64,000 bases of DNA, from assembly GCA_031213475.1 (NCBI GenBank), contig JARUPZ010000036.1, forward strand, positions 1,488,001-1,552,000, in the 5' to 3' direction. Both the position numbers and the translations under genes were made by a program. Below are positions 25,909-36,290 of this stretch, piece by piece (position 1 is the stretch's first letter; each line of letters begins with the position of its first letter). Origin of the DNA: Nereocystis luetkeana. Taxonomy: Eukaryota; Sar; Phaeophyceae; Laminariales; Laminariaceae. The notes below the pieces were generated by a model. It saw only the letters and a program-made list of their open reading frames with translations. It did not search any database and was not told the DNA's origin.

Positions 25909-26107
25909 CTAGAACCGCAGTCCCGTTTTGGGTACAATCCACTCAAAATCCAAGCAAGTTGTCCCCAATTGCCCCCAAAACGAAACTGCAGTCCTAAAAA
26001 GGGTTAACCCTTTTAGAACTCCAGTCTCGTTTTGTGGACAATTGGGGACAAATTACTTGGAATTTGAGTACCTTGTCCCCAAAACGAAACTGCAGTCCTA
26101 AAAAGGG
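25909..26107. mobile_element. Two abutting piggyBac-type hairpin MITEs (copies b and c) sharing one TTAA
   Basis: Copy b (25909-26003, left end truncated) and copy c (26008-26107) meet at GGGTTAACCC, so a single TTAA (26004-26007) serves both. Copy c is closed by TTAA at 26108. Both have the GTCCCCAAAACG hairpin arms of the family. A much-decayed sixth copy may follow at 26363-26440. Confidence 0.82.
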
Positions 26108-26111
26108 TTAA

Positions 26112-26909
26112 GGGTGATGTGGGAATATACTACTTGTAGTAGCTCCGGATCCTCGGAATTCTGGTCCACAACTAACGGAATAATATTGCGTGTACCTGCG
26201 TGTACCGGTATTTTTCAGCTGGTCCAGATTGCACGACGAGGGGTAGACAATACAATTTGATACAGTAACAACAGCAATCACACACAAAGGTTAAGCACCG
26301 GCGAGCGCCCAACGCGCCGTTCGGGTTTGCTATTGTCCCGTTTATCCTTTGTCCTCCCTTTCTTTTTAGGACCGCAAACAGCAGTATACTCAATTCAAAA
26401 TCCAAGCACAACTGCCGTATGGTGTTACAACCCCGAAAAAACGTGCTTGGTTGCATGCAGTGGTAATAAATATCGACATCCTCTACGAGTACAACCATTT
26501 AAAAAACATACATGCCGGCGCATGTTTTTTTGCCTTGATCGCGACCTCAAGAGAGAAATGCCCAAAAGATACCCAGAAAATGCCCCAAAATTGAATCACG
26601 AATACACGAATTTACCCCGCACTGCTCATGGTTAGATAGAGTGTGTCACAGGTGGCCGGGCTGACCGTTGTAGGACAGACCACATCAATCAAGAAAGATG
26701 AAATGTGTGGTTGGATTTTGAATGCGTAATAAAGCGCCCGGGGAGTAGCTGAGTTGGTGGCGGTGTGCGTTGCCTTGTAACCACACTCCCCCCGGTGGCA
26801 TCCAACCCCTAGACATCATCAGAGTAAGCTAGAGCGGCGGTGTAGAGGTGAAGGTCGAACCTCTATCAAGCCTTCCCCTTCACTACCTCGCTTGAGCGGT
26901 CTCACAAAC
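26112..26909. other. No gene; possible decayed MITE and a tRNA-like patch; 5' flank of the next gene
   Basis: 26363-26440 resembles copy b of the hairpin MITE without clear ends. 26738-26815 has an A-box-like TAGCTGAGTTGG but no convincing cloverleaf. The last 60 bases would be the 5' leader of the membrane-protein model. Confidence 0.3.
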
Positions 26910-28358
26910 ATGCCTTTCGTCTCTAGGCCTGCTGCTGTGGTGCTGCTATCCTGCTGCCTGGCTTTCGGTATCCTCCTCGGGTTCACGGGCTTTACGGCGA
27001 AGGACTCGCGCCCCACGGCGACCGCGGCCGCGAACGCTGCTCTGCGCGGGTTCAACGAGGAGGAGGAGGAGGAGGAGGAGGAGGTGAGCGTTATAGACAG
27101 CAGTGCGAGGTTGCACCACCGCAACTCTGTCCTGGGTGCTGGCATTGGCACGAGACCGGGGATTGACATCTGGTAAATTAGATGTGCCGAGATATGCTTT
27201 CGGTACACACAATTAATGATACCGGCCGATCTGGTCCCGCGGCGTGTCCACAGCAGTCAGTCGATCAACATGTAGTTATACCGTATGATATGAACATGCA
27301 TGTGCCGTATAACTATACATGTGAGTTTGGCGGGGTTTTCATGCTGCCCAGGAGGGAGCAACCGGGGGTTTACCGTAGCCATACACCCTCGTCACTCTGT
27401 CAACCTGTTACTAGTGCACACGGGAGGATGGGAAGCAGTAGTCGAAGGGGAAGGGGGAGCGAGGGCGCCGCGATGCTCTGCTTTCAGATGATGAAAAACG
27501 ATTTAAATCACAGACTTGATACGACGTAAAACCGAATGGGTTGTTTTTAGTCCCCCTCCTCCCTATTTACTACTGGAGTTTCACGCACTTTTCGTTGTAG
27601 CTGTATTTTGAAAACAGCGCTGTGCAAACCAGTACCTGGTACGTACCAGTATTTATATTATCAACCAGTATTTATATTATCATTAATAATATTTTCATCT
27701 GGTAGAGGTTTACGTCTTACATATACTTTCCCGTAAGCAAGCAACCGTCTCCCTGGGTGTTGAACGTTTGTCCTTTTCTATTTTTCAATATCACTCATTT
27801 ACCCTTTGCGCCTGTCGGTTAGCCACCTTTCCTGGTGTTGTACGAGCCTGCGGCATCGGTAGCGCGGGCGCTATCCTCCTCTGCAGTGGTATTTGGTTGG
27901 CACCCTTTGCCGTCCGTCGACGCATCGTTTGTACGAGTACGTACACGCCATGTGTATATCCTGACCAGTATACGCGCACTGAAAACTTTGTTTCCTCTCG
28001 TTGTCACAACGCTGTCAGTTTGTTGCCAGCGAAACCCCCGATATTTTACTTTGAACCTGAACTAGAACTCACCACAAACACCCTTCCCCCAATTCAGACC
28101 CGGCGAGCCCTGACAACTGACGGGTCGTTCAAGCTGGACATCGAGGATTCGCTCCAGCAAGGTGAGTCTCGGGGGCTTGCCCCCCCGCCACCTCACGTAA
28201 CAAACGCACTATTTTATTACTCGTACTTGCATATCGATCGTTTCCGACAAGAAACCATTGATAATAATAGTCCGCCTGTGTTGTAGTCGCAAGCCGACGT
28301 GTTCGCGCTGGATCTCCATTTCATGATGTTCTACTATCAACAGATGCCCGCTGTCTTG
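26910..28358 (+). CDS. Three-exon model: single-pass membrane or secreted protein (partial, unknown function)
   Basis: Exon 1 (26910-27083) starts at ATG in a good context (CAAACATGCC). It encodes a short leader, then a hydrophobic segment AAVVLLSCCLAFGILLGF (residues 8-25), an Ala/Thr-rich stretch and nine Glu before a strong donor GAG|GTGAGC. Exon 2 (28098-28161) follows TTCAG and ends CAAG|GTGAGT, encoding TRRALTTDGSFKLDIEDSL and QQ. Exon 3 (28294-28358) follows CGCAAG and encodes ADVFALDLHFMMFYYQQMP. Exon phases agree (0 then 1), and third positions are GC-rich in exon 1. The N-terminus fits a signal anchor as in type II Golgi proteins, or a signal peptide. Exon 3 runs into a SINE whose GTAGGT could act as donor. 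No downstream exon was found and I recognise no family. Without splicing, exon 1 would end at 27176. Confidence 0.45.
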
Positions 28359-28630
28359 GTAGGTGGTCCGCGTGCCTACCACGATCAATTTCGAACGTCT
28401 CACCAAGAAGTGCAGACTCGTTTACTCGTGGGGACTTTCACTCGCATAAAAATTGTTCAGCGGAAATCGCGAGAGGGCGAGGCAGCTAAACCGACGAGCA
28501 GTCGGAATGGTGAACCCTACTGCGTGATAAAAAAGGAAGGCATGTACCGGGGGAAGAAACGAAAGACGACCCCTGTGACCACGGCTTGCCCAGGCGCCGC
28601 TGAGGGTAAAATTGGAAAGTAAAAGTGAAT
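28344..28630 (+). mobile_element. SINE family B, copy a
   Basis: A head GCCCGCTGTCTTGGTAGGTGG, then CCGCGTGCCTACC and a worn B-box, are followed by a body shared with the copies at 29234 and 30858 (GGCACGTACCGGGGG-like, ACCACGGCTTGCCCAG, TTGGAAAGTAAAAGTGA). Confidence 0.8.
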
Positions 28631-28842
28631 ACAGAAAACAAGCCTTTACTGCCCTACTATTAATAGGTACCAGGTACAAGGTACGAGAGTTAAACTTGCC
28701 TGGTCGCCAGCACGAGTACTTAAGTGTACGTGAGGGATATATTGATACTGATAGTAGACATGACCACATTCGATACGATGGTTGGTTGGCACACGTACCA
28801 CTTAGGTACGACCCAAAAGGATTCTTGTACTATTATTATTAA

Positions 28843-28929
28843 CTTTGAGAACCGCAGTTCCGTTTTGGGGACAAACCACTTGAAATTTGAGTGGTTTGTC
28901 CCCACAACGGGACTGCGGTTATAAAGGGG
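28843..28929. mobile_element. piggyBac-type hairpin MITE, copy d
   Basis: 87-bp hairpin flanked by TTAA at 28839-28842 and 28930-28933. One arm end is worn (CTTTGAGAACCGC) and the other intact (TAAAGGGG). Confidence 0.85.
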
Positions 28930-28957
28930 TTAATACCTCGTACAGCAGTAGCAGTGC

Positions 28958-29060
28958 CTTCACATTAAACCGTTCTTTCTTTTACCCGTCGACATCCTGC
29001 GCAACCAGTGTCCGTGCCGATTCTTTCATCCTATTAATAGAGAGATACAAGTTTGAGTTT
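28958..29060 (-). mobile_element. (AC)-tailed retroposon family C, copy 3 (fragment) with a TATTAATA insertion
   Basis: CTTCACATTAAACCGTTC through GTGTCCGTGCCGATTC matches the family. The position reading AATCCTAGAGAGG in copy 5 reads ATCC-TATTAATA-GAGAG here (29032-29039). Confidence 0.82.
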
Positions 29061-29068
29061 TGTATTAT

Positions 29069-29173
29069 TTACGGGGGACCTTAGTTAATAGGACCAAATA
29101 TTGTTAGTAGATATGGTAAAATATATAGGTTTTAATTTACCCCATATGTCCTGTTATCTATGGCCCCCCGTAA
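29069..29173 (+). mobile_element. TA-flanked MITE, copy 7
   Basis: TTACGGGGGACCTTAG...CCCCCCGTAA with the full family interior. Confidence 0.9.
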
Positions 29174-29233
29174 TAATAGTCACCAAACTATGCCACTCAG
29201 ATACTATTATTAATAATGTCAAGTACATACACG

Positions 29234-29540
29234 TCCCCGGTGGCTTGATAGGTGGTCCGCGTGCCTATCAAGATCAATTTTGTGGGTTCAAGTCTCACCG
29301 AGTGCATGCTCGAAGGGCCTTTTCCCTGCTTAAAAATTGATTAGCGGATAGCGCGAGAGCGTGAGTTAGCTACTTTCGATGAAAATCGTCGAGCAGTGGG
29401 AATGCTGAACCCTTTGCGCGACAAAAAAAAAAGGCACGTACCGGGGGGGGGAAGGGTAGGCACCCGTGACCACGGCTTGTCCAGAAGTTTGTTGAGGGTA
29501 AAACCTCCTACGAGTCACGCTGGAAAGTAAAAGTGATGAT
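29234..29540 (+). mobile_element. SINE family B, copy b (best preserved)
   Basis: A-box-like GGTGGCTTGATAGGTGG and B-box GTGGGTTCAAGTCTCACC are spaced as in a tRNA. They are followed by the body AGCAGTGGGAATGCTGAACC, ACCACGGCTTGTCCAGAAG and TGGAAAGTAAAAGTGATG, then an A-rich end. Polymerase III-type promoter elements are inferred from the boxes. Confidence 0.82.
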
Positions 29541-29619
29541 TTAAAAATAAATAAATACATAAATAAAAATAGTTATCCAGTAAGCAGAGTAGACAAAGCA
29601 ATGCCATGTCGTCATACTG

Positions 29620-30060
29620 ATGGCTGGTGGGGAGAACCCGAGACCAGGCGGACAGTTCAAGACTTGGCTTAGATGCATAGTCGAAGACCTTGGGGAGTTC
29701 CGAGCCACCGAAGGGTCAACGGAAGTTGCCCCCTTGGTGTTTGGAGTTGAGACCGCGTTGTGGTCCACGGCAGCCAAAAAGGCGGGGAAGTGGTACCGGG
29801 GGATCCTTGAAGCAGTCGAGCGGTTCATGGTGAGGTGGCACGAGGCTGAGGCTGAGATGAGTAGGCAGCGCCGCGCATCCGCCGAGGATGGTGTCCAAGG
29901 GAATGAGGGGGGGGGGGGGGGGCAACAGGAGAAGTGGCAGAAAACCCGGTCAAGGGAAAGCGGAGAGGGGGGGAACAGGAGGGGTAGAACGGAAACGGCG
30001 GTAGACGAAAGTAGGAAGGAGATGGCAGACAGGGTAGCTAGGCACCAGGCCGACCATTAG
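29620..30060 (+). pseudogene. LINE C-terminal fragment (family 2)
   Basis: A 146-residue open frame reads GGQFKTWLRCIVEDL, then EFRATEGSTE, APLVFGVETALW, KKAGKWYRGILEAVERFM and RWHEAEAEMSRQRR, ending ADRVARHQADH before TAG. This is the region after the thumb of a LINE reverse transcriptase in a family I have met but cannot name. A relic of the same module is at 58830-58960, and the upstream RT part of a related element is at 19020-19753. No palm or endonuclease domain precedes it, so it is a 5'-truncated copy. The frame is open but very unlikely to be a gene on its own. Confidence 0.65.
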
Positions 30061-30857
30061 TAGGAAGTAGAACATGTCTGCTACTAGTGCCACCAACTGG
30101 TTCAGCTGGTTCGAACGTGGTCTTCCCTTGTCTTCTCTGATTGTTTAGTTTTTGTCTTTCTTGCGCTGATTCTCCGTGGTTCTCATTTTATTTCTTTCTC
30201 TTCCTTTTTTCGATTGATAAGCCGTATTGAAGGAGTCGTGTGGCGTGGGTTGATGGCGAACCTGCTCTGCTTGTTTCGTATTGTCTGACGCCAAGGGGCT
30301 GGGCATAGTTGACGAACGCAGGGCGGAGGCTGCAGTCTGGGTACATAGCAAGGTACTAGGCGGGCTAGCAGGGAGAACCTGGCAAGACTACACGTAACAC
30401 GAACTGCTGCCGCTACCTGGAGGGTGCTTTGGGCTTTGGTCTGCCTTTCCTTTTTTCATTGCTTGGTTCTTTGTCTGTTTACAAGTAGTGGTGTTTTTGT
30501 TCTTCTTTCTTTCTTTTCCAGCTCGTTCTTTTTCAAGTGTCTGCCACCTCGCCTGCTCGGGGGGGGGCACGACTGTTTGTTTCTTCCTTATTTTAGTTTT
30601 CTTCTTTCATTTTTTCTTCTTCTCTTTCGATTTGTCTTGTTCGTTTCTGTTTTCTCTTTGTTCGTTTCTGTTTTCTCTTTGATTGTTCCGTTTCGCTTCT
30701 CTATTGCTTAGATTGTGTATGCTGAGAGATTACACCAAAAACATACAAAAAATCAGGAAGCAAAGATAAAAATCGAAGGAGACAGATTCATCAAACGACA
30801 ACGATTGGTTGATTCGACACCTGGTCACACTGCCCCCTGTACGATAAAAGTTTCGGT
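30061..30857 (+). other. T-rich stretch, probable 3' untranslated region of the LINE fragment
   Basis: Pyrimidine-rich DNA with short TTCGTTTCTGTTTTCTCTTT duplications. Open frames full of Phe, Leu and Ser (30424-30711) are shadows of the T-rich composition. Confidence 0.4.
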
Positions 30858-31165
30858 AGTGAAGGTGGGCCGTGCGCCTACTATGATCGATTTCGTGGGT
30901 TCGACTCTCACGGAGTGCATACACGTACTCGTATGTAAACACTAATTTCTTCCGTACAAATTGATTGGGGGAATGCGCGAGAGCGAGAGTCAGCAACTAA
31001 TTTTCGATAGAAAAGGACGAGCAGCGGAAATGCTGAACCCTCTGCTCGGTGAAAACGAAGGCACGTACCGGGGGAGAGAAGGGACGGCAGCTGTAACCAC
31101 GGCTTGCCCAGAAGATCGTTGAGGGTTGAACTTCCTACAAGAAAAAAGGAAACTTCCTTTGTGTG
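30858..31165 (+). mobile_element. SINE family B, copy c
   Basis: GGTGGGCCGTGCGCCTACTA and GTGGGTTCGACTCTCACGG boxes precede the shared body. A TACTCGTA lies just after the head (about 30924). Confidence 0.8.
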
Positions 31166-31199
31166 CAGAAACATGTAGTTGACTCAAGTAATATGCCTA

Positions 31200-31301
31200 T
31201 TACGGGGGGCCATAGTTAGGACCAAATATTGTTAGTAAAAATGCATAAACATATAGGTTTTTATTTATACCATAGGTCCTGTTAACTATAGCCCCCCGTA
31301 A
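31200..31301 (+). mobile_element. TA-flanked MITE, copy 8
   Basis: TTACGGGGGGCCATAG...TATAGCCCCCCGTAA, flanked by TA on both sides. Confidence 0.92.
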
Positions 31302-31344
31302 TAGTATCCCCTACTACATTTCGTTTCTGTCTTTCATAGAATGT

Positions 31345-31562
31345 GTCTGTCGTCGTATTTAGTGTGATGGCATAGCATTGCATTGCCCACTGCTGCTGTG
31401 CTTACTGCATACCGGTACCTGGCAACGTATTATCTCTGTGGCGTAGCTTTGTGACCACATAACTTGTATTTCTTCTAGGATTGAAGAATCGGCACGGACA
31501 CTGGTTGTGCTGGATGTCGACGGGTAGAAAGAACGGTATAATGTGAAGAACAGCACACACAC
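31345..31562 (+). mobile_element. (AC)-tailed retroposon family C, copy 4
   Basis: TGTCTGTCGTCGTATTTAG through GGATGTCGACGGGTAG and TGTGAAGAAC with a short ACACACAC tail. It carries TACCGGTA at about 31410 where copy 2 has ACACG. Confidence 0.85.
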
Positions 31563-32018
31563 GGGGGAGTGTGGTTCTACAGGAGTTCCAAATGGTTTTA
31601 CTGTCAATGATAGTTACGAAAGCTATTATACTACAATATCGATACCGTACGAAATATCATGGTTGATCGGGTCTGATTAGGGTTGCATTTCAGAACTAAC
31701 CTTACGGATTCGTCTCGTATACCTGGTACACAGGTAGTTTCACTCAACCATACTTGGAGTTTCGATAAGTCATGACGTGATGACCTCTCCTCTCCTATTC
31801 CCCCTTCCCCACCCCCCACCCCACTCGTCTGCGCTAATGGAAAAGACGTTTCGTGTCGACGAAATGTGTCCGTCGACGGAATGTGTCTGTGCTGTCTTTT
31901 CATTCAGTATTTGTTGAACCGTTCTTTTCCTCGCCAAGTACCGGTTGTTGGCGTTGTTGTTGTTGTTCTCGCAGAAGAAGGAGTCCGGGGCCACACAAAG
32001 GTGCTGTAGCCCTATTAA

Positions 32019-32107
32019 CCCTTTTAGAACCGCAGACTCGTTTCGGGGACAAACCACTCAAATTTCAAGTAGTATGTCCCCAAAACGGGACTGCGGCTCT
32101 AAAGGGG
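32019..32107. mobile_element. piggyBac-type hairpin MITE, copy e (best preserved)
   Basis: 89 bp with ends CCCTTTTAGAACCGCAG and CTGCGGCTCTAAAGGGG and perfect TTAA flanks (32015-32018 and 32108-32111). Confidence 0.9.
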
Positions 32108-32194
32108 TTAATAGCAATATCCGAAAAACGATAAAAAATCGAAATTCGGCTGCCTAAAAAAAAACGCAGAGACACCGAAGGCGCTTTATGACAA

Positions 32195-32298
32195 TTACGG
32201 GGGGCCATAGTTAACAGGACCAAACATTGTTAGTAAACATGGTTAAACATATTGTTTTTTTGTGTACCATAGGTCCTGTTAACTATGGTCCCCCGTAT
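32195..32298 (+). mobile_element. TA-flanked MITE, copy 9
   Basis: TTACGGGGGGCCATAGTTAA...TTAACTATGGTCCCCCGTA; the ends pair almost perfectly. Confidence 0.92.
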
Positions 32299-32618
32299 TA
32301 ACTACCAGGTACTTCTTATGTCCACCCCGTGTCGTCCTGACCGTCCTGATTCCTTTTCCTAGAGTCCTATTAATAGAAATACACGAATTCTGTGGTCACA
32401 GGCTGTGAGACACCCACCCCCCCCCAAACAATAGCACAAAACCATGCCTATCTTCTTATCGCCGCAGCAGCCACATAGTCGTAGAGTGGTCTAGAATATT
32501 TTTTCAGCACATAACACGCACGGACTCCTTCGTCAGAGAGTTAATGTGAGAACAACAACAATACGCTGCTGTTCAATTTTGCTATGTCTTGCCCTACCCG
32601 TGGTCTAGATGTTCGTTA

Positions 32619-32723
32619 TTACGGGGGACCTTATTTCATAGGACCTATGGTATACATAAAAACCTATATATTTAACCATTTTTAGTATTAATGTTTGGTC
32701 CTATTAACTATGGTCCCCCGTAA
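32619..32723 (-). mobile_element. TA-flanked MITE, copy 10
   Basis: TTACGGGGGACCTTATTTC...TATGGTCCCCCGTAA with TA on both sides (32617 and 32724). Confidence 0.92.
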
Positions 32724-33747
32724 TACGATAAGACTATCAATATTTCGCTTACCATCCGACAATGTGCGGTATGATCTTCAACATTGATCACTCATGACAA
32801 TTAGTTTCCTATTGTGGGTCATAGTTGGGCTATTAATAGTCGCCTCCGTTGAACACGGGGTGTTACCCGTGTCCCCGCAGCTCTCCTCAATACCAGGGAG
32901 GGGTATCTACGATAGGGCGTGTTTTGAACAGATGAAAATATCGAATTTTCACGAAAAGTGATGACAATTCGATTCGATTCGTAAAGAGCTGAATTAGATT
33001 CTTTGAAGTTTTTGCGGCCCATAAGACGAGAGATGGCCTAAAAAGCCATTATTCCTCTGTGGTATTTTGAACATGAAAACAGCAATGATCATACGCAAGC
33101 TTACACATTTTTGTTGTTGTTCTCACATTAGCTCTCTGACGAAGGAGTCCGTGCTGCGTGGTCACACAAATGTGCGCGAGCCCTAGGAAGATCCGAAAAA
33201 CCACAAAAAATTGAGATTCGGCTGCCTAATAATACACGAGACGAAGAAAGCGCACACAAGATAAAACCAATGTGCAAACTGAACTATGATATGGCCGCGG
33301 GTATATCCTCTCAACTATAACATAACAGAGTATCCCCGTTCCCACCACTAACCAACTCGTGGCTGCGGACTACAGCGGATGCTGTCTGAAGTGCTGCCTG
33401 CACCGTACGAAACGCACGGTAGTCGTGAAAACGAAAGAGGAACACACCTGCCTGCTATCTGGAGTGCTGTCAGTGTGAAGACTCGCGGATATGCAGTGAA
33501 AAAAGGAGCAATCGAACCTTACTCCCACACGAATATCAACGATCGCCATCTCTTCCTAGACTGTCTGACACAAAAAGGTGCAGCACAGTTATGATACCAC
33601 GTCCCTGATAATTGCGTAGGTTATTCCCCATGAAGGGTATACAACTCGTTAAACAAGTACCGGTAGATACTATTCTGCCTCGTGAAAAACAATACCAGGA
33701 AAACACAAACTATGACTGCTTCTCTCGTGATGGTAGTGTGCGTGCAG
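32724..33747. other. No supported gene
   Basis: One frame (33379-33594, 71 codons) has mixed composition but no motif, splice support or repeat relation. TATTAATA at 32831. Confidence 0.35.
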
Positions 33748-34030
33748 ATCATGGGTCTCCGTGCACCGTCTTCCTGCCGCTCTTCATGGCCGCCTCATCG
33801 CCTTGGCTCAATCCACCCGCTCCTTTGCGCGTGCACTCGTTGCCATTCCCTTCCAGTCGTTTCCCTTTCTCCGTCATCCTGAAAAACAAAATGCTCCCCG
33901 CACTTGCGGTTCTGATCTGGAAAATAAAAATTCTCGCGCAGGGGGAGGTCAATCTGTCTCTTCCCCGCACGTCGACGCTCAGTCTCCCTCCTCCCTCGTC
34001 GTCGAATCTAGCCTCCTACCGGCGCAATAG
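33748..34030 (+). CDS. Candidate terminal exon, unknown product
   Basis: GTGCAG at 33742-33747 could be an acceptor. The frame that follows is open for about 94 codons to TAG (34028-34030) and favours C or G at third positions. The product reads HRLPAALHGRLIALAQSTRS, then a basic-hydrophobic stretch and a Ser/Gly-rich tail with no recognised domain. A second frame over the same bases (33612-34040) is also open and has an ATG. Neither can be preferred firmly, and chance remains possible. Confidence 0.2.
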
Positions 34031-35095
34031 ACTGCCGTAGTGTGGCCTGTGGTGGCGCCTGCCTCCGCGCACGGACACCCCGATTGACCATTGCTGCTCT
34101 GCCGCAGCTGCCTAAAAAAGACGCGCGAATCGTAGGTCTCCGTGCCTGACGCACCACGTACGACCCAACTCTACTGCCGCCTGAGCCTCGCGGCCACAGG
34201 CAGCAGCAAGAAGGTATCACTCCTTGAGGGTGAGTCCGGCCTTACACCCGCCAGAGAGACCTACCCCACTCGCTATTAGCCTGATAGGGCATGCCTCGCA
34301 ACATTCCTTGCCGAGGCAGCGAGGGGAACGGAGAGACATATACTCTGGTAATACATATTGGGCGCGCCGGGACCAGCCTTTTTCGATACGACCTCACATA
34401 GGACAGGTCAGCATGAAAAACAAAGCTGAGCCCTGTGATCTCACAACGACTTCCCTGTATTACACATTTTCCCCACCCCATTTTTTTAATCACGTGGTTT
34501 CGAAGCCCCCCCCATTGCTCCCCGTACGCCCCCCCCAGGGGGAGGAGGAGGCATCACTAAAACCCAAAAAAGAAAAAAATGCAGGACATAACTTTGTATT
34601 GTCTTGGACCGTCCTGTAATCACAGCGCTCCGGTTTATTTTTCTTTCCCACCCTTTTTTTATGCGAGGCGCTCGTAGAAACTGGTACTATCGGTACATAA
34701 TGAATGGTTTATATACCGATCGGAGCATTTTTCCGACTGCCGTATCGGATGTGTCAGAGACCTTGGTTCATTGTCCTCCTTTTCATCAATATGCGATCTG
34801 TTTCGTGCTCGTTACTTTGTCGATCTACCTATTGCTCCATATATATGCATTTGCTCGTATCCTATTAATACCCGAAAAAGGCTATTTGGTCCAATGTGCC
34901 CGGGCAGCAAGCAGGAATAATGTGCTTCATTATGTTGTTTAGAGATTACTGTCGCCGCAGACGCCTGGTTTTCGCCAAGGGGAGGACGCTGTCATATTCT
35001 TTCTCTGTCCCTGTCTGTTTCGTGATTCACATGAACCAAATCCCACAGACGTTTGCGGGGGTACCAGGTCTGTACGTTTATGTTCCATAATCTTC
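34031..35095. other. No supported gene
   Basis: Mixed composition with poly-C and poly-A runs. The frames at 34224-34619 and 34604-34942 lack motifs. TATTAATA at 34863. Confidence 0.35.
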
Positions 35096-35424
35096 TTGCT
35101 CATCCCATTTATTTTCTTCGCACATCTTCTTCTCTCTCCTTCCAACTCGTAACTCAGATCCGGGGTCACATAGCAGGCTCTTCTACCCCCTTCCCGCTAC
35201 GGTACGTGCCTTCATTTTCATTACGAGAAGGTTTCAGCCTTTTCTTCCCTCGTCGACTCGCATCGAATTGTGCCTACCCACGCTGCAAGGCGCTCTCAAC
35301 AATTGAATCCTTTTTTATTTTATTTTTTGCAAATAAAGTCAAATGTCCGACCCACCTGGGGCTCGAACCCAGCACTCAAACAAGTAGAATTCGAGGTTAA
35401 CCACTTGAACCACCGGGGCGACCG
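35096..35424 (-). mobile_element. SINE family A, copy d, full length
   Basis: On the minus strand: head GGTCGCCCCGGTGGTTCAAG, B-box GGGTTCGAGCCCC, TTTGCAAA seam and body. It is nearly identical to copies b and e. The poly-A tail is almost gone (ends GAGCAAGAAG). Confidence 0.88.
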
Positions 35425-35607
35425 ATAGATACGTGACGTTATATTGCTACCGGATTCTGCTCCTAGCGGAGACGTGTACGAGGTACCGACATGATTTATG
35501 CCCGACTCCGTTATGTATTGCGATTGAGCTTCAACGATACGAGCTATTATGAAACAGGTTTGCTACTCGTAATTGCATTTGATTTAGGGTTGAGGCGAAG
35601 TATGCCA

Positions 35608-35662
35608 ATTTTTTTGCCGGTACAGCAAAAAAAAGTATGCCAATTTTTTTGCCGGTACAGCA
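35608..35662. repeat. Tandem duplication of about 34 bp
   Basis: GTATGCCAATTTTTTTGCCG followed by GTACAGCAAA occurs twice head to tail. Confidence 0.9.
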
Positions 35663-35842
35663 AATCAATGTATCGGACCGATACACGGAAAAAAACGATG
35701 AAGTTCATCGCATCCCAGGCGTGTTCACCTCTCGTTCCTGGGGTCAGCTCGAGCAGCTTCGATTCTATCTGCCCGTCGAAATCCAACACAACCAGTGTTG
35801 AAACTGAAACAAATGCTATAAACTAACGTCTCAGCAGCAGTG

Positions 35843-36075
35843 GGCGTGTTCTTCACATTAAACCGTTCTTTCTACCCGTCGACACCCAGCACAACCAGTG
35901 TCCGTGCCGATTCTCCAATCCTAGAGAGGTACAGCAGTACTCCTACAAGTTCTGTGGTCGCGAAACTACGCGACAGACATCCTACCGTGGCACGTATGCA
36001 GTGCGCACAGCAGTAGTATATAGACAATGCGATGCCAGATATCATCATACTAGATGTGACAGGCACGACATAAAC
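35843..36075 (-). mobile_element. (AC)-tailed retroposon family C, copy 5
   Basis: GTGTTCTTCACATTAAACCG through ATCATCATACTAGATGTGAC is the full-length body in minus orientation with only a trace of tail. About 60 bp upstream, CCCGTCGAAATCCAACAC (35770) is a partial echo of the same 3' end. Confidence 0.82.
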
Positions 36076-36183
36076 ATTCTATTAAAGCGAGAACACGAAA
36101 GAAAACAAAGAAAAACAAGAGCAATAACGAACAAATCGAAAGAGAAAAATAAAACAGCCGAAGGCATTGACACCCCGCCTATA

Positions 36184-36290
36184 TTCGCCAGATAGACGAG
36201 ATTTCGTTTGTAACCTCCGAGAGATTCCGTGTGTCTCGCCAGATAGACGAGATTTCGTTTGCAACCTCCGAGAGATTCCGTGTGTCGTAC
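36184..36290. repeat. Two tandem units of about 53 bp
   Basis: TCGCCAGATAGACGAGATTT through GAGAGATTCCGTGTGTC is repeated with one internal change, followed by TACCAGGTA. Confidence 0.92.

Noticed and set aside
26738-26815. Possible tRNA or SINE with TAGCTGAGTTGG
   Set aside because: The B-box is too degenerate, the stems do not pair and no sister copy was found.
30424-30711. 95-codon hydrophobic frame resembling a membrane protein
   Set aside because: Phe/Leu/Ser runs come from a T-rich LINE 3' region.
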